Of a stretch of DNA of 64,000 bases, positions 8,429-17,861 are shown piece after piece. The stretch spans positions 57,568 through 121,567 of the forward strand of contig CAZXQG010000005.1 of NCBI GenBank assembly GCA_964642725.1, written 5' to 3'. Source of the stretch: JAGVPT01 sp964642725 (GTDB lineage Bacteria; Bacteroidota; Ignavibacteria; UBA10030; UBA8401). The notes beneath the pieces are model-generated. The model saw nothing but the letters and a program-made list of their open reading frames with translations. It did not search any database and was not told the origin of the DNA. Both the position numbers and the translations under genes were made by a program. The number at the start of each line of letters is the position of its first letter. Positions within the stretch are counted from its first letter, which is position 1.

Positions 8429-10063
8429 TTAGTACATGTCGCCCATGCCGCCGCCCGGAGGCATTGCGGGCATAGACTTCTTTTCCTCGGGCTTCTCAAC
8501 GATTGTCGCTTCAGTCGTTAACAATAACGCTGCGACGCTCGCTGCGTTTTCAATGGCAATACGAGTTACCTTTGTCGGATCGATGACGCCTGATTCGACG
8601 AGGTTTTCGTATTTCTCGGTAAACGCATTGAAACCAAAGTTGCCCTTTTCGCTCTTTACTTTATCGACAACAACGGAGCCTTCGAGCCCGGCGTTTGCGA
8701 CGATCTGCCGAATTGGCTCTTCGAGTGCGCGTTTGACGATCTCAACGCCGGTCTTTTGGTCTTCGTTTGAAGTCTTCACTTCATCCAGTTTGGGAATGGC
8801 GCGCAGGTACGCAACGCCGCCGCCGGGGACGATTCCCTCTTCAACAGCAGCTCGTGTTGCGTGAAGTGCATCTTCAACACGTGCCTTTTTCTCTTTCATC
8901 TCAACTTCGGTTGACGCGCCGATTTTCAGAACGGCAACACCGCCCGACAGCTTTGCGAGACGTTCCTGGAGTTTTTCCTTGTCGTAATCAGAGGTTGTCT
9001 TCTCAATCTGTCCCTTGATTTCATTGATGCGCTTTTTGATTTCATCTTTCTTACCGGCGCCCTCAACGATCGTCGTATTGTCTTTGTCGACAACCACTTT
9101 CTTTGCTGTGCCCAGATACGCGAGCGTTGCGTTTTCGAGCTTGAAACCTTTCTCTTCCGAGATCACCGTACCGCCTGTCAACACGGCAATGTCTTCAAGC
9201 ATTGCTTTTCGTCGATCGCCAAAACCCGGGGCTTTCACCGCGACCACGCGAAGGGTTCCGCGGATCTTGTTCACGACGAGTGTTGCAAGGGCTTCGCCTT
9301 CAACTTCTTCCGCGATCAGAACCATCGACCGGCCCGACTGTGCCGCTTTTTCGAGGATTGGAAGAAGGTCTTTCATGGATGCGATTTTTTTGTCGTGAAT
9401 CAGAATGAGAGGATCTTCGAGCACGGATTCCATCGTGTCGGCGTCCGTAACAAAGTACGGCGAAAGATAACCGCGGTCAAACTGCATACCTTCGACGACG
9501 TCCATTGTCGTTTCGGTACCCTTCGCTTCTTCTACGGTGATGACGCCATCTTTGCCGACTTTTTCCATTGCATCGGCAATGAGGTTTCCGATTGTTGCAT
9601 CATTGTTTGCCGAAATGGATCCGACTTGGGCAATTTCCTTCTTCCCTTCGACAGGTCGGCTGATCTTTTTCAATTCCTCGATCACTCTTGCTACCGCGAG
9701 ATCAATGCCGCGTTTCAGATCCATCGGATTCGCACCCGCTGTAACGTTCTTGAGTCCTTCACGTACAATTGCCTGGGCGAGTACGGTAGCGGTTGTCGTT
9801 CCGTCGCCGGCGACATCAGATGTTTTCGATGCGACTTCACGGACCATCTGCGCGCCCATGTTCTCTATCGGATCTTCAAGCTCAACTTCTTTTGCAACGG
9901 TAACGCCGTCTTTGGTAATAGTTGGAGCACCAAATTTCTTATCGATTACTACGTTGCGGCCTTTCGGTCCCAGCGTTACTTTGACCGCATTGGCGAGCTG
10001 GTCGACACCGCGCTTCAGCGCCGCGCGAGCATCAAAGTCGTACTGAATTATCTTTGCTCCCAT
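8429..10063 (-). CDS. groL: Chaperonin GroEL
   Basis: The 60-kDa ring chaperonin that folds proteins in an ATP-driven cage with GroES. The 544-residue product has the nucleotide-binding motif GPKGRNVV, DGTTTATVLA with its catalytic Asp, the hinge region GGVAVLKIGA, and the C-terminal Gly/Met tail (PGGGMGDMY). Length is normal. It follows groES by 43 bases and an AAAGGAG site precedes the ATG. Regulation is shared with groES through the CIRCE operator. Confidence 0.98.
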   Translation of the reverse strand: MGAKIIQYDFDARAALKRGVDQLANAVKVTLGPKGRNVVIDKKFGAPTITKDGVTVAKEVELEDPIENMGAQMVREVASKTSDVAGDGTTTATVLAQAIVREGLKNVTAGANPMDLKRGIDLAVARVIEELKKISRPVEGKKEIAQVGSISANNDATIGNLIADAMEKVGKDGVITVEEAKGTETTMDVVEGMQFDRGYLSPYFVTDADTMESVLEDPLILIHDKKIASMKDLLPILEKAAQSGRSMVLIAEEVEGEALATLVVNKIRGTLRVVAVKAPGFGDRRKAMLEDIAVLTGGTVISEEKGFKLENATLAYLGTAKKVVVDKDNTTIVEGAGKKDEIKKRINEIKGQIEKTTSDYDKEKLQERLAKLSGGVAVLKIGASTEVEMKEKKARVEDALHATRAAVEEGIVPGGGVAYLRAIPKLDEVKTSNEDQKTGVEIVKRALEEPIRQIVANAGLEGSVVVDKVKSEKGNFGFNAFTEKYENLVESGVIDPTKVTRIAIENAASVAALLLTTEATIVEKPEEKKSMPAMPPGGGMGDMY

Positions 10064-10106
10064 AAAATTAACACTCCTTTTAAATTTTGGTTTTTCGTTG
10101 CTTCAA

Positions 10107-10397
10107 TTACTTAGGCATGATCGCGAAAACGTCGCTCTCACGCATGATAAGGACTTCTTCCCCGTCGACCGTAACCTCTGTTCCAGAGTATTTTCCATAA
10201 AGAACTTTGTCGCCCACTTTCACTTCCATCGGAACTTTCTTCCCTTCCTCTGTAAGTTTCCCGGGTCCTGCAGCCACCACCTCGCCCCATACCGGTTTCT
10301 CTTTGGCAGTATCCGGAAGGATAATTCCGCCTTTTGTTTTTTCTTCAGCCTCGGCAGGCTTTACAACAATTCTGTCAGCCAAAGGATGTAATTTCAT
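10107..10397 (-). CDS. groS: Co-chaperonin GroES
   Basis: The 10-kDa lid of the GroEL cage. The 96-residue product starts MKLHPLADRIVVKP, has the mobile-loop region EEKTKGGIILPD that contacts GroEL, and ends near the conserved ESDVFAI segment. GGAG sits just upstream of the ATG. It is the first gene of the heat-shock operon, with a sigma70 promoter and CIRCE operator 73-126 bases upstream. Confidence 0.98.
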   Translation of the reverse strand: MKLHPLADRIVVKPAEAEEKTKGGIILPDTAKEKPVWGEVVAAGPGKLTEEGKKVPMEVKVGDKVLYGKYSGTEVTVDGEEVLIMRESDVFAIMPK

Positions 10398-10469
10398 ACA
10401 AGTCTCCTTAACTTTAGGTTGATACCGTGTAACTATGTTATTTTATGTAATTTAGAGCGTCAAGATCTA

Positions 10470-10496
10470 TTAGCACTCATCACCTATGAGTGCTAA
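10470..10496 (-). promoter_or_regulatory. CIRCE operator (HrcA binding site)
   Basis: A perfect inverted repeat TTAGCACTC-N9-GAGTGCTAA, the binding site of the heat-shock repressor HrcA. It overlaps the -10 region of the groES promoter, so binding would block initiation directly. hrcA itself is not in the window. Confidence 0.98.
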
Positions 10497-10523
10497 TATA
10501 CATACGATTGTTGGGAATGTCAA
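10495..10523 (-). promoter_or_regulatory. Sigma70-type promoter of groES-groEL
   Basis: On the minus strand a consensus TTGACA (10518-10523) is separated by exactly 17 bases from TATATT (10495-10500), which touches the CIRCE repeat. It lies just past the rsmI stop codon, so it also marks the boundary between the two transcripts. Confidence 0.9.
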
Positions 10524-10533
10524 GCCTCTGAGG

Positions 10534-11223
10534 TCAGATTTTGGTCCCGGAAACGATCAGGACGAATTCCCCCTTAATTTGGCGGGACGAGAGCACTTGC
10601 CGGATAGAAGATAGTCTCCCTCGAAGGATCTCTTCAAATTTTTTTGTCATTTCACGACCGATGACGGCTTCCCGGTCGCCAAAACTATTTTGAAGATCTT
10701 CAAGAGTTTTAAGGATGCGGTGTGGAGATTCGTAGAAGATAATTGTCCGGGGCTCATCTTTCAATTGTGATAATTTTGTTAAACGCCCTTTCTTGTGCGG
10801 AAGAAATCCTTCGAAAACAAACGACTGGGTCGGCATTCCGCTCGCAACAAGTACCGGAACAAAGGCTGTCGGGCCCGGAAGCGGGACAACCGGCAGCTCG
10901 TTCCGAATGCAGGCTTGAATAATCGAGTACGCGGGGTCTGAAATCCCAGGCGTCCCTGCATCAGAAACGAGAGCGACAGCCAAACCTTCTTTCAGCTTTT
11001 CAATTATTTGTGGAACACGAATCGTCTCGTTATGGCTGAAAAAGCTAAGAAGCGGTTTTTGGATTTGGAGATGATCGAGTAGAACTTTTGTCGTGCGCGT
11101 GTCTTCCGCCGCAATCACATCAACTGCCGACAGAATTTTCACCGCTCGATAGGTGATATCGTCAAGGTTGCCAATCGGAGTTGGAACAATGTACAGCGTT
11201 CCTGGGCGAATTTCTTCCGGCAT
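10534..11223 (-). CDS. rsmI: 16S rRNA (cytidine1402-2'-O)-methyltransferase
   Basis: Methylates the ribose of C1402 in 16S rRNA using SAM. The 229-residue product shows the family motifs VPTPIGNLDDITYRA at the start, EDTRTTK, VSDAGTPGISDP and the PGPTA segment, and has the tetrapyrrole-methylase fold. It is slightly shorter than E. coli RsmI, lacking part of the C-terminal domain. It starts 4 bases after nadE and is probably the last gene of the plsY-to-rsmI chain. Confidence 0.93.
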   Translation of the reverse strand: MPEEIRPGTLYIVPTPIGNLDDITYRAVKILSAVDVIAAEDTRTTKVLLDHLQIQKPLLSFFSHNETIRVPQIIEKLKEGLAVALVSDAGTPGISDPAYSIIQACIRNELPVVPLPGPTAFVPVLVASGMPTQSFVFEGFLPHKKGRLTKLSQLKDEPRTIIFYESPHRILKTLEDLQNSFGDREAVIGREMTKKFEEILRGRLSSIRQVLSSRQIKGEFVLIVSGTKI

Positions 11224-11227
11224 CGGC

Positions 11228-12076
11228 CTATATACCCCAATCGCGAACGTAACGGAAATCTACGTTGACAGTCCGTTGTGATATCTTTGCCACGACCGGC
11301 GGCCGTCGCTTGAATTGGTTTTGTTTCACGCGCTTCTTGATTTTGGCAATAAACTTTTTCTCAAACCCCAACGCCGCCAGTTCATCATCCCTGCGGCGCT
11401 CATCAATCATGTAGTACAACAGCCGGTCGACATCGCTGTACAAAAAACCGAGCTCGCCTTCATCCGTCTGGTCCTGCCATAGATCCGCCGTCGGCTTCTT
11501 TTCAATAATCTTGCGAGGAACACCTAGAGCTTGCGCCAGCTGCCATACCTGCGTTTTAAAAAGGTCGCCGAGCGGGTTCACCGCGCATGCCATGTCGCCA
11601 AACAATGTGCCGTACCCCAGCATCGTTTCTGTCTTGTTCGACGTTCCTACAACGAGCGCGTTGTGATGAAGGGATCGATCATAGAGAATGATCATTCGCA
11701 TCCGCGCCATAATGTTGCCGCGACGGACGTTGTCTTTGATATGCTGAGATGTAATAAACGGATCAACCATCGGAGTAATATCGACAATTTCCGAATGGAC
11801 CTTCAGTTCCTTCACAACCGACTCAGCATCGGATTTGCTTTCCGGGCTGCTCGACGAATACGGCATCAAGACAACAAACACATTTTCTTTCCCCAATGCT
11901 TCCGCAGAAAGATAAGCGGAAACGGCAGAATCCACTCCCCCGGACAATCCGATCACCGCCTTTGTAAATCCGGCATTATGAATCTGGTCACGGACAAAAT
12001 CAACCAGCATTTTACGCACAAATACTGGATTAAGAAGCAGCTCATTACCGGAAATGGTTCTAGTCGTAGTTTCCAT
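11228..12076 (-). CDS. nadE: NH3-dependent NAD+ synthetase
   Basis: Amidates nicotinic acid adenine dinucleotide to NAD+ with ATP. The 282-residue product has the PP-loop SGGVDSAVSAYLS, the GTSNKTE motif and the KKPTADLWQDQTDE segment typical of NadE. There is no glutaminase domain, so ammonia is the expected nitrogen source. It is 12 bases from the lysine aminotransferase and 4 from rsmI, so likely cotranscribed. LarB at 18.7 kb uses the same substrate. Confidence 0.95.
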   Translation of the reverse strand: METTTRTISGNELLLNPVFVRKMLVDFVRDQIHNAGFTKAVIGLSGGVDSAVSAYLSAEALGKENVFVVLMPYSSSSPESKSDAESVVKELKVHSEIVDITPMVDPFITSQHIKDNVRRGNIMARMRMIILYDRSLHHNALVVGTSNKTETMLGYGTLFGDMACAVNPLGDLFKTQVWQLAQALGVPRKIIEKKPTADLWQDQTDEGELGFLYSDVDRLLYYMIDERRRDDELAALGFEKKFIAKIKKRVKQNQFKRRPPVVAKISQRTVNVDFRYVRDWGI

Positions 12077-12088
12077 AGTTTTCTGTTT

Positions 12089-13525
12089 TCAAAGTTCGCC
12101 AATGTTGAGTTCTTGAAGAGCTTTTCGCATGATGGTGAATCCCTCTTCCAGCTCGCCGCGTTGAATTGTCAACGGCGGCCTGAAGCGAATGGAACGGTCA
12201 CCGCATCCAATGATGATCAAGCCTTCTTCGTACGCTTTCTGGCGCAGCTGATCCCGGTTTTGCGCCGAGTCCATGTCGATAGCGCACATCATTCCACGCC
12301 CGCGCACATTGGAAACTAACGACGGAAACTCGGCTCCCATCGCATTCAACTCTTGCAGCATGAATTCTCCTTGCACGTGTGCGTTTTCTACCAAGCGTTC
12401 TTCCTCAATGATCTCCATTATTCTCGTGAAACGCACCATGTCAACTAAATTGCCGCCGAATGTCGAGTTGAGTCGGCTCGGCTTGTGAAACACATTGTCA
12501 AGAACATCATCAATACGCGTGCTGCTCATAAAGCCGCATACATGAGTCTTCTTGCCAAACGCCATCAAATCCGGTTTCACAAAATATTCATGAGCCCACA
12601 TTTTTCCCGTAAGCCCGATTCCTGTCTGGACTTCATCAAAGATAAGAAGGATTTCATTCTCATCACAGATCTGACGAAGCTTCACCAGAAATTCCTTCCG
12701 GAAATGATTATCGCCTCCCTCGGCTTGGATTGGTTCGATAATGATTGCCGCAATGTCGTCCGGATTGTTAATGATCGCTTCTTTGATTTGACGGACGGCA
12801 GCCTCTTCATCATCCATTACTTCTTTTAAATGAACGCCATTGAGCGGGAACGTAATGGCGGGATTTAAGATTCGGGGCCATTTGAATTTGGGGAAATAAT
12901 TCGTTTTCGTCGGATCTGTGTTGGTAAGCGATAATGTGTAGCCGCTGCGTCCGTGAAACGCTCGGCGAAAATGAATGATCTGCCTTCCCCTCTCTTCTGT
13001 ATAGCCTTTGATAAAATTCTTACGAACCTTCCAATCGAACGCTGTCTTCAATGCGTTCTCAACTGCCAGCGCGCCGCCGTCGACAAAAAAAGCGTAGGGC
13101 AAATACTCCGGTTGTACGATGCGCGAAAAGGTCTCGACAAACTCGGCCATTTCCACGCTGTAAACATCGGAATTAGAAGGCTTGTTGACCGCTACTGCTG
13201 CGAGCTTCTCAAGAAACTCCCGTTCCGTCATCTTCGGATGATTCATTCCAACCGCGGAGGAACCGAAGAAGGAGAAAAAATCGAGATATCGTTTGTTGAA
13301 GCGCGAATCGTACAAATAACAACCTTGACTCTTCTTCAGATCGACAACCAGGTCGAATCCGTCAACAAGCATATGATGCGAAAGCGTGAGATGGACGTCT
13401 GTCGACGGGACGGTAATTGGAGTTTTCGTGGTAGGCTTGCTCAGTGGTTTCTTTTGACGGCTGTCGCCGCCGTTATTTTTTGTTCCACCATCGTCGCTCG
13501 CCTTTTTGACGGCTGATTCTGACAT
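12089..13525 (-). CDS. lat: L-lysine 6-transaminase
   Basis: A class III PLP aminotransferase that moves the epsilon-amino group of lysine to 2-oxoglutarate, giving aminoadipate semialdehyde. The 478-residue product has a 40-residue Lys/Thr-rich N-terminus, then FDEVQTG (PLP Asp), MAFGKKTHV (the PLP lysine) and NSTFGGN. The overall pattern, including SSAVGMNHP and NKPSNSDVYS, fits Lat rather than ornithine or GABA aminotransferases. GAGGTG lies just before the ATG at 13525; the frame is open 19 codons further but without a ribosome site. The neighbouring aldehyde dehydrogenase could take the product. Confidence 0.88.
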   Translation of the reverse strand: MSESAVKKASDDGGTKNNGGDSRQKKPLSKPTTKTPITVPSTDVHLTLSHHMLVDGFDLVVDLKKSQGCYLYDSRFNKRYLDFFSFFGSSAVGMNHPKMTEREFLEKLAAVAVNKPSNSDVYSVEMAEFVETFSRIVQPEYLPYAFFVDGGALAVENALKTAFDWKVRKNFIKGYTEERGRQIIHFRRAFHGRSGYTLSLTNTDPTKTNYFPKFKWPRILNPAITFPLNGVHLKEVMDDEEAAVRQIKEAIINNPDDIAAIIIEPIQAEGGDNHFRKEFLVKLRQICDENEILLIFDEVQTGIGLTGKMWAHEYFVKPDLMAFGKKTHVCGFMSSTRIDDVLDNVFHKPSRLNSTFGGNLVDMVRFTRIMEIIEEERLVENAHVQGEFMLQELNAMGAEFPSLVSNVRGRGMMCAIDMDSAQNRDQLRQKAYEEGLIIIGCGDRSIRFRPPLTIQRGELEEGFTIMRKALQELNIGEL

Positions 13526-13759
13526 GTTACACCTCAAGTTTTTTTTCGGTTCGATGAAAGAGTGGTGCCGTACCTCAGCCACCGTACCTCAGAAAAACTC
13601 CTGATGCTCGAATAACGAAACGAAATACAGGTGAAACATGCTTGTCATTCAAATACTGTTACAATTGAAAACTTTTCTTGCCTACCGTCAAGTCGCCGAA
13701 TGCCAAAGGTATTGTGTTGGTCTTTATCGCCATCACTTATTGGCGCACTTGGCCTCTCG

Positions 13760-13782
13760 TGCCGAAGGCATCACTTCGTGAG
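13760..13782. repeat. Short hairpin module shared with the 34-kb element
   Basis: In the 294-base gap between lat and the aldehyde dehydrogenase, a 23-base segment TGCCGAAGGCATC-N-CTTCG-N-GAG matches 34035-34057 with only two differences. It can fold as two small hairpins. The same gap holds two copies of CCGTACCTCAG about 14 bases apart near 13569-13592; otherwise I see nothing in it. Confidence 0.55.
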
Positions 13783-13819
13783 CGGTGAAAGATACAATAT
13801 CAATTATTTGGAGTTGACT

Positions 13820-15307
13820 CTAGTAATTGTCTATTTGTGCCCGTTGCAACGTGCCGCTGTAATCAACATAGACAGCTTTCCATTCCGTGAAGAAATCGTA
13901 GACAGTCCAGCCACCTTCACGATGGCCGTTGCCGGTTTGTTTCACACCTCCGAATGGCAGATGCGCCTCTGCTCCAATTGTAGGAACATTGACGTATGTG
14001 ATACCGGCTTTGATATCCCGTACCGCGATGAAGGCTTTATTGACGTCGCGAGTGTAGATCGACGACGAAAGGCCGTATACAGTGTTGTTGAGAATCGAGA
14101 TGCTCTCATCCAATGACTTCGAACGAATCACTGACAACACCGGTCCAAAAATCTCTTCTTTCGCTATCCGCATTTCCGGAGTGACATCGGTAAAAATCGT
14201 CGGCTCGTGAAACCACCCTTTGCTCAGTCCGTCTCCTTTTGCTATCGAACCGCCGGCTGTGAGCCTTGCTCCTTCTGCCTGTCCTACCTCAACATACTCA
14301 TGCACATTCTCACGTTGTTTTTCGTTCACACACGGACCAACGTCGGTTGTGGGCAACAACCCGTCGCCAAGCCGCAATTTCTTCGTTCGCTCAAGGAGCA
14401 TGGACATGAATTTATCGTAAATCTTTTCATGCAGGATGAGCCGGCTTGTGGCAGTGCACCGCTGACCAGTAGTTCCGAACGCGCCCCACAATACGCCATC
14501 CAATGCAAGGTCGAGGTCGGCATCGTCCATCACGATTTGCGCATTTTTTCCCCCGAGCTCAAGCGAGACACGCTTGAGCGTTTCAGTCGCGTCCTTTTGA
14601 ATTTGTTTTCCCACGACAGTCGAGCCGGTGAAAGAAATCAAATCAATATCGGGGTGGGATGTAATTGCGCTGCCGACTTCACTTCCTGCCCCGTGAACAA
14701 TGTTGACCACGCCTTCCGGGATACCGGCATCCATCATAATCTCAACCAATGTGGCAGCGGTTTTCGGCGTGTCTGTCGCCGGTTTAAAAACGACGGTATT
14801 GCCGGAAAGAACGGCGGGAAAAATCTTCCATGTTGGAATCGCCATCGGAAAATTCCAGGGAGTGATAATGCCTGCAACTCCGATCGGAACACGGATTGCC
14901 ATTGCAAATTTGTTTGGAAGCTCCGACGGAACGGTGTGGCCGAACAACCGCCGTCCTTCCGACGAAGCATAGTACGCAGTATCAATCCCCTCCTGCACAT
15001 CGCCGCGAGTTTCCGCGATGACTTTTCCCATTTCCCGCGTCATTTCCCGCGCCAGTTCCTCTTTGCGGGCAACCATGATGTCCCCGATCTTCCGCAGAAT
15101 GTCGCCGCGCTTCGGAGCGGGAACAAGCCGCCATTTCTCAAAAGCCGCGCGCGCAGCCTTCACCGCTTCGTCAACATCCTCTTTGCCCGACTTCGGAAAA
15201 ACGCCGATCAATTCATCCCAATTCGCGGGGTTACGATTCTCGAAAGTCCTCCCCGATTTCGCGTCAACCCGCTTTCCGTTGATAAGGTTTTGAAATTTCT
15301 GTGACAT
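13820..15307 (-). CDS. NAD(P)-dependent aldehyde dehydrogenase
   Basis: A 495-residue aldehyde dehydrogenase that oxidises an aldehyde to the acid. The catalytic Cys is in TTGQRCTATSRL and the general-base Glu in LELGGKN; the cofactor-site motifs ITPWNFP and FTGSTVVG are intact. Sequence character is near the ketoglutarate semialdehyde / aminoadipate semialdehyde group, but I cannot assign the substrate from sequence alone. Because lat is the next gene downstream on the same strand, aminoadipate semialdehyde from lysine is the obvious candidate. The 294-base gap to lat makes cotranscription possible but not certain. Confidence 0.85.
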   Translation of the reverse strand: MSQKFQNLINGKRVDAKSGRTFENRNPANWDELIGVFPKSGKEDVDEAVKAARAAFEKWRLVPAPKRGDILRKIGDIMVARKEELAREMTREMGKVIAETRGDVQEGIDTAYYASSEGRRLFGHTVPSELPNKFAMAIRVPIGVAGIITPWNFPMAIPTWKIFPAVLSGNTVVFKPATDTPKTAATLVEIMMDAGIPEGVVNIVHGAGSEVGSAITSHPDIDLISFTGSTVVGKQIQKDATETLKRVSLELGGKNAQIVMDDADLDLALDGVLWGAFGTTGQRCTATSRLILHEKIYDKFMSMLLERTKKLRLGDGLLPTTDVGPCVNEKQRENVHEYVEVGQAEGARLTAGGSIAKGDGLSKGWFHEPTIFTDVTPEMRIAKEEIFGPVLSVIRSKSLDESISILNNTVYGLSSSIYTRDVNKAFIAVRDIKAGITYVNVPTIGAEAHLPFGGVKQTGNGHREGGWTVYDFFTEWKAVYVDYSGTLQRAQIDNY

Positions 15308-15356
15308 GAATACTCCAATGTGCGGCGTCAGCGTGAGATTCTATTTTCGCGTATAC

Positions 15357-16655
15357 TTATTTCCCTAAACCGACTCTCTCAAATATATAATCGACATGGC
15401 GCAGGCTTTTCGAGGGATCGAACGCCTCGTCCAGATCCTCACCGGAGAGCAGTGCTGTTACTTCCGCATCTCCTTCCAGCACTTCCTTAAAATTCTTTTT
15501 TGACTGCCAGACATCCATGGCATTTTTTTGGACAATGCGGTAAGCATCTTCCCGCTTCATTCCTTTTGTCGTCAAGGCGAGCAAAACGGGCTGCGAAAAA
15601 ACCAGGCCGTGAGTGAGCTCGATATTCACTCTCATATTTTGAGGATACACGAGGAGCTTATCAATAACATTCGTCGTCAGAGCAATCATGTAATCGAGGA
15701 GGATGCAGCTGTCGGGGACGACAATTCGTTCGACGGATGAATGTGTGATATCCCGCTCGTGCCAGAGGGCGACATTCTCAAGCGCTGCCTGTGCATTCCC
15801 CCGAAGAACACGCGACAGGCCAGCGATTCGCTCGCAGGTAATCGGGTTGCGTTTGTGCGGCATCGCTGAGGAGCCTTTTTGTCCTTTCGAAAAATACTCT
15901 TCGGCTTCCAACACTTCCGTTTTTTGGAGATGACGGATTTCAGTCGCGAATTTTTCCAGTGAGCTGCCGACCACCGCAAGAGTCGCCATAAATTCGGCAT
16001 GACGGTCGCGCTGAAGAATTTGTGTCGATACCGGCGCCGGTTTAAGACCCAGTTTTGCACAAACGTATTCTTCAACGCTGGGGCTCAAATGCTCGAACGT
16101 TCCGACTGCCCCTGAAATCTGCCCAACGGAAATCGTCTCAATGGCGTGCAGAAGGCGCTGAATGTTCCGCCGCGTCTCATCGAACCAGAGCGCCAACTTC
16201 AGTCCAAATGTGGTCGGTTCGGCATGGATGCCGTGCGACCGTCCGATCATTACCGTTGTCTTAAATTCTTTGGCGCGGCGGGCAAGAACATCACGTAATT
16301 CTTCCAATCCTTTCAGCAGAAGCTCGCCCGATTGCTTCATCTGCACCGCCAACGCAGTGTCGAGTACGTCAGACGATGTCATTCCAAGATGGATGTAGCG
16401 CGATTCCGGACCGACGTATTCGCCGACGTTCGTCAAGAAAGCGATGACGTCATGTTTCACTTCCTGTTCAATCTCGTCGATCCGCGCTATATCGAACTTT
16501 GCTTTCTCACGAATAACCGCTACCGCATCTTTCGGGATGACGCCCAACTCAGCCTGCGCTTCGCATGCAAGGATTTCTATTCGCAGCCAAATGGAGAATT
16601 TGTTTTGATCATTCCATATTTTGCCCATCACCGGGCGGGTATATCGTGCAATCAT
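15357..16655 (-). CDS. purB: Adenylosuccinate lyase
   Basis: Acts twice in purine synthesis, releasing fumarate from SAICAR and from adenylosuccinate. The 432-residue product begins MIARYTRPVMGKIW, typical of the short PurB type, and holds the signature GSSAMPHKRNP, the catalytic-His region GRSHGIHAEP, and TSSDVLDTA. Length is normal. It starts 14 bases after the serine protease gene. purS and purQ lie at 26.5-27.5 kb but the rest of the pathway is elsewhere. Confidence 0.96.
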   Translation of the reverse strand: MIARYTRPVMGKIWNDQNKFSIWLRIEILACEAQAELGVIPKDAVAVIREKAKFDIARIDEIEQEVKHDVIAFLTNVGEYVGPESRYIHLGMTSSDVLDTALAVQMKQSGELLLKGLEELRDVLARRAKEFKTTVMIGRSHGIHAEPTTFGLKLALWFDETRRNIQRLLHAIETISVGQISGAVGTFEHLSPSVEEYVCAKLGLKPAPVSTQILQRDRHAEFMATLAVVGSSLEKFATEIRHLQKTEVLEAEEYFSKGQKGSSAMPHKRNPITCERIAGLSRVLRGNAQAALENVALWHERDITHSSVERIVVPDSCILLDYMIALTTNVIDKLLVYPQNMRVNIELTHGLVFSQPVLLALTTKGMKREDAYRIVQKNAMDVWQSKKNFKEVLEGDAEVTALLSGEDLDEAFDPSKSLRHVDYIFERVGLGK

Positions 16656-16669
16656 TTGCTATCAGAGCC

Positions 16670-17860
16670 TTATGTTCGTTTCTCGAGTGTCAGATTAACT
16701 TTGAATGTCCTTTTATCACGGTAGACTGTTAAATTGAGGATATCGCCTGCTTTTGCATCGTTAATGATTGCGATAATCGTTTCTTCGGTTTGAATTTTTT
16801 CGCCGTTGATTTCCAGGATAATGTCGCCGACCTTTAAGTCCGCCTTCTCTGCGGGACTGCTTTTCTTGATGTCGCTGATGATAACCCCCTCGGCATTTTT
16901 TAGACCAAAATACTTCGCGATGCGCTGGTCGACAATATTCACTTCCATTCCCGTCCAGAAGTTGCGTTCGACTTTCCCTTTTTTCTGAAGTTCATCCACG
17001 ATCGACTTCACCCGGTTGATCGGAATGGCAAAGCCGTAGCCGATATACGCCTGGCTCACACCGGCAGTGTAAATGAGCGTGTTGATCCCGATAACCTCTC
17101 CCGCGCTATTGACAAGCGGCCCGCCGCTATTCCCAGCATTGATCACCGCATCGGTCTGTATCAGGCCGCGGTATGAGCGATTCTCGTCGACATTCAGGTT
17201 CATTCCCTTGGCGCTGACAACGCCAACGGTAACAATCGGCTTGTCGATATTCTCAAATAGTCCGAACGGGTTGCCGAACGTGATCACCCATTCGCCGATG
17301 ATAACATCGTCGGAATTCCCGAGCTTGACATACGGAAAGTCTTTCCCTTTGATCTTAAGCAACGCAACGTCCGAAACCATGTCCGTGCCGACAAGGTCAG
17401 CCGGAAATTTTTCTCCGTTCGTCATCGTTACGATAATTTCTTTTGCATTCCCGGCCACGTGGTCGTTCGTAAGGATGTATCCTTCAGGTGAGATGATGAA
17501 TCCGGACCCTAAACCTTTTACTTCCTGCTTTAGACTCCTATTGCCAAAAAACTGACGGAAGAACGGGTCATCCCCGAAAAAATTTGAAAACGGATCCCGA
17601 TATTCCCTCACCTCGGTTACGGTAATGCCGACGATCGCCGGGCTCACGCTCTCCACCGTCGCCGTAATAGCATTCTTCCTCGATTTCGAAATATCGTCGT
17701 CCGAATTTTTCTGCTGTTCCTGGGAAGTAAACAACGAGCTTTGCAGCTGTGAGCCCGTCGTACCGGCATTCGACGCATTGCTTCTCGGTGCGAGAGAATA
17801 TCCGAGTACGCCGCCGGCACCAATGCAGACGATAAATAACAAAAGCGCCTTTCGTGACAT
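16670..17860 (-). CDS. DegP/DegS-like serine protease with one PDZ domain
   Basis: A periplasmic trypsin-like protease for envelope quality control. The 396-residue product has an N-terminal hydrophobic segment (residues 4-24) that is either a signal peptide or an anchor, then the triad: His in TNDHVAG, Asp in MVSDVALLKI, Ser in NAGNSGGPL. A single PDZ domain covers about residues 305-392. One PDZ makes it more DegS-like than DegP-like in layout, though the linker after the anchor is Ser/Gln-rich. It is one base from plsY and 14 from purB. Confidence 0.92.
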   Translation of the reverse strand: MSRKALLLFIVCIGAGGVLGYSLAPRSNASNAGTTGSQLQSSLFTSQEQQKNSDDDISKSRKNAITATVESVSPAIVGITVTEVREYRDPFSNFFGDDPFFRQFFGNRSLKQEVKGLGSGFIISPEGYILTNDHVAGNAKEIIVTMTNGEKFPADLVGTDMVSDVALLKIKGKDFPYVKLGNSDDVIIGEWVITFGNPFGLFENIDKPIVTVGVVSAKGMNLNVDENRSYRGLIQTDAVINAGNSGGPLVNSAGEVIGINTLIYTAGVSQAYIGYGFAIPINRVKSIVDELQKKGKVERNFWTGMEVNIVDQRIAKYFGLKNAEGVIISDIKKSSPAEKADLKVGDIILEINGEKIQTEETIIAIINDAKAGDILNLTVYRDKRTFKVNLTLEKRT

Positions 17861-17861
17861 T

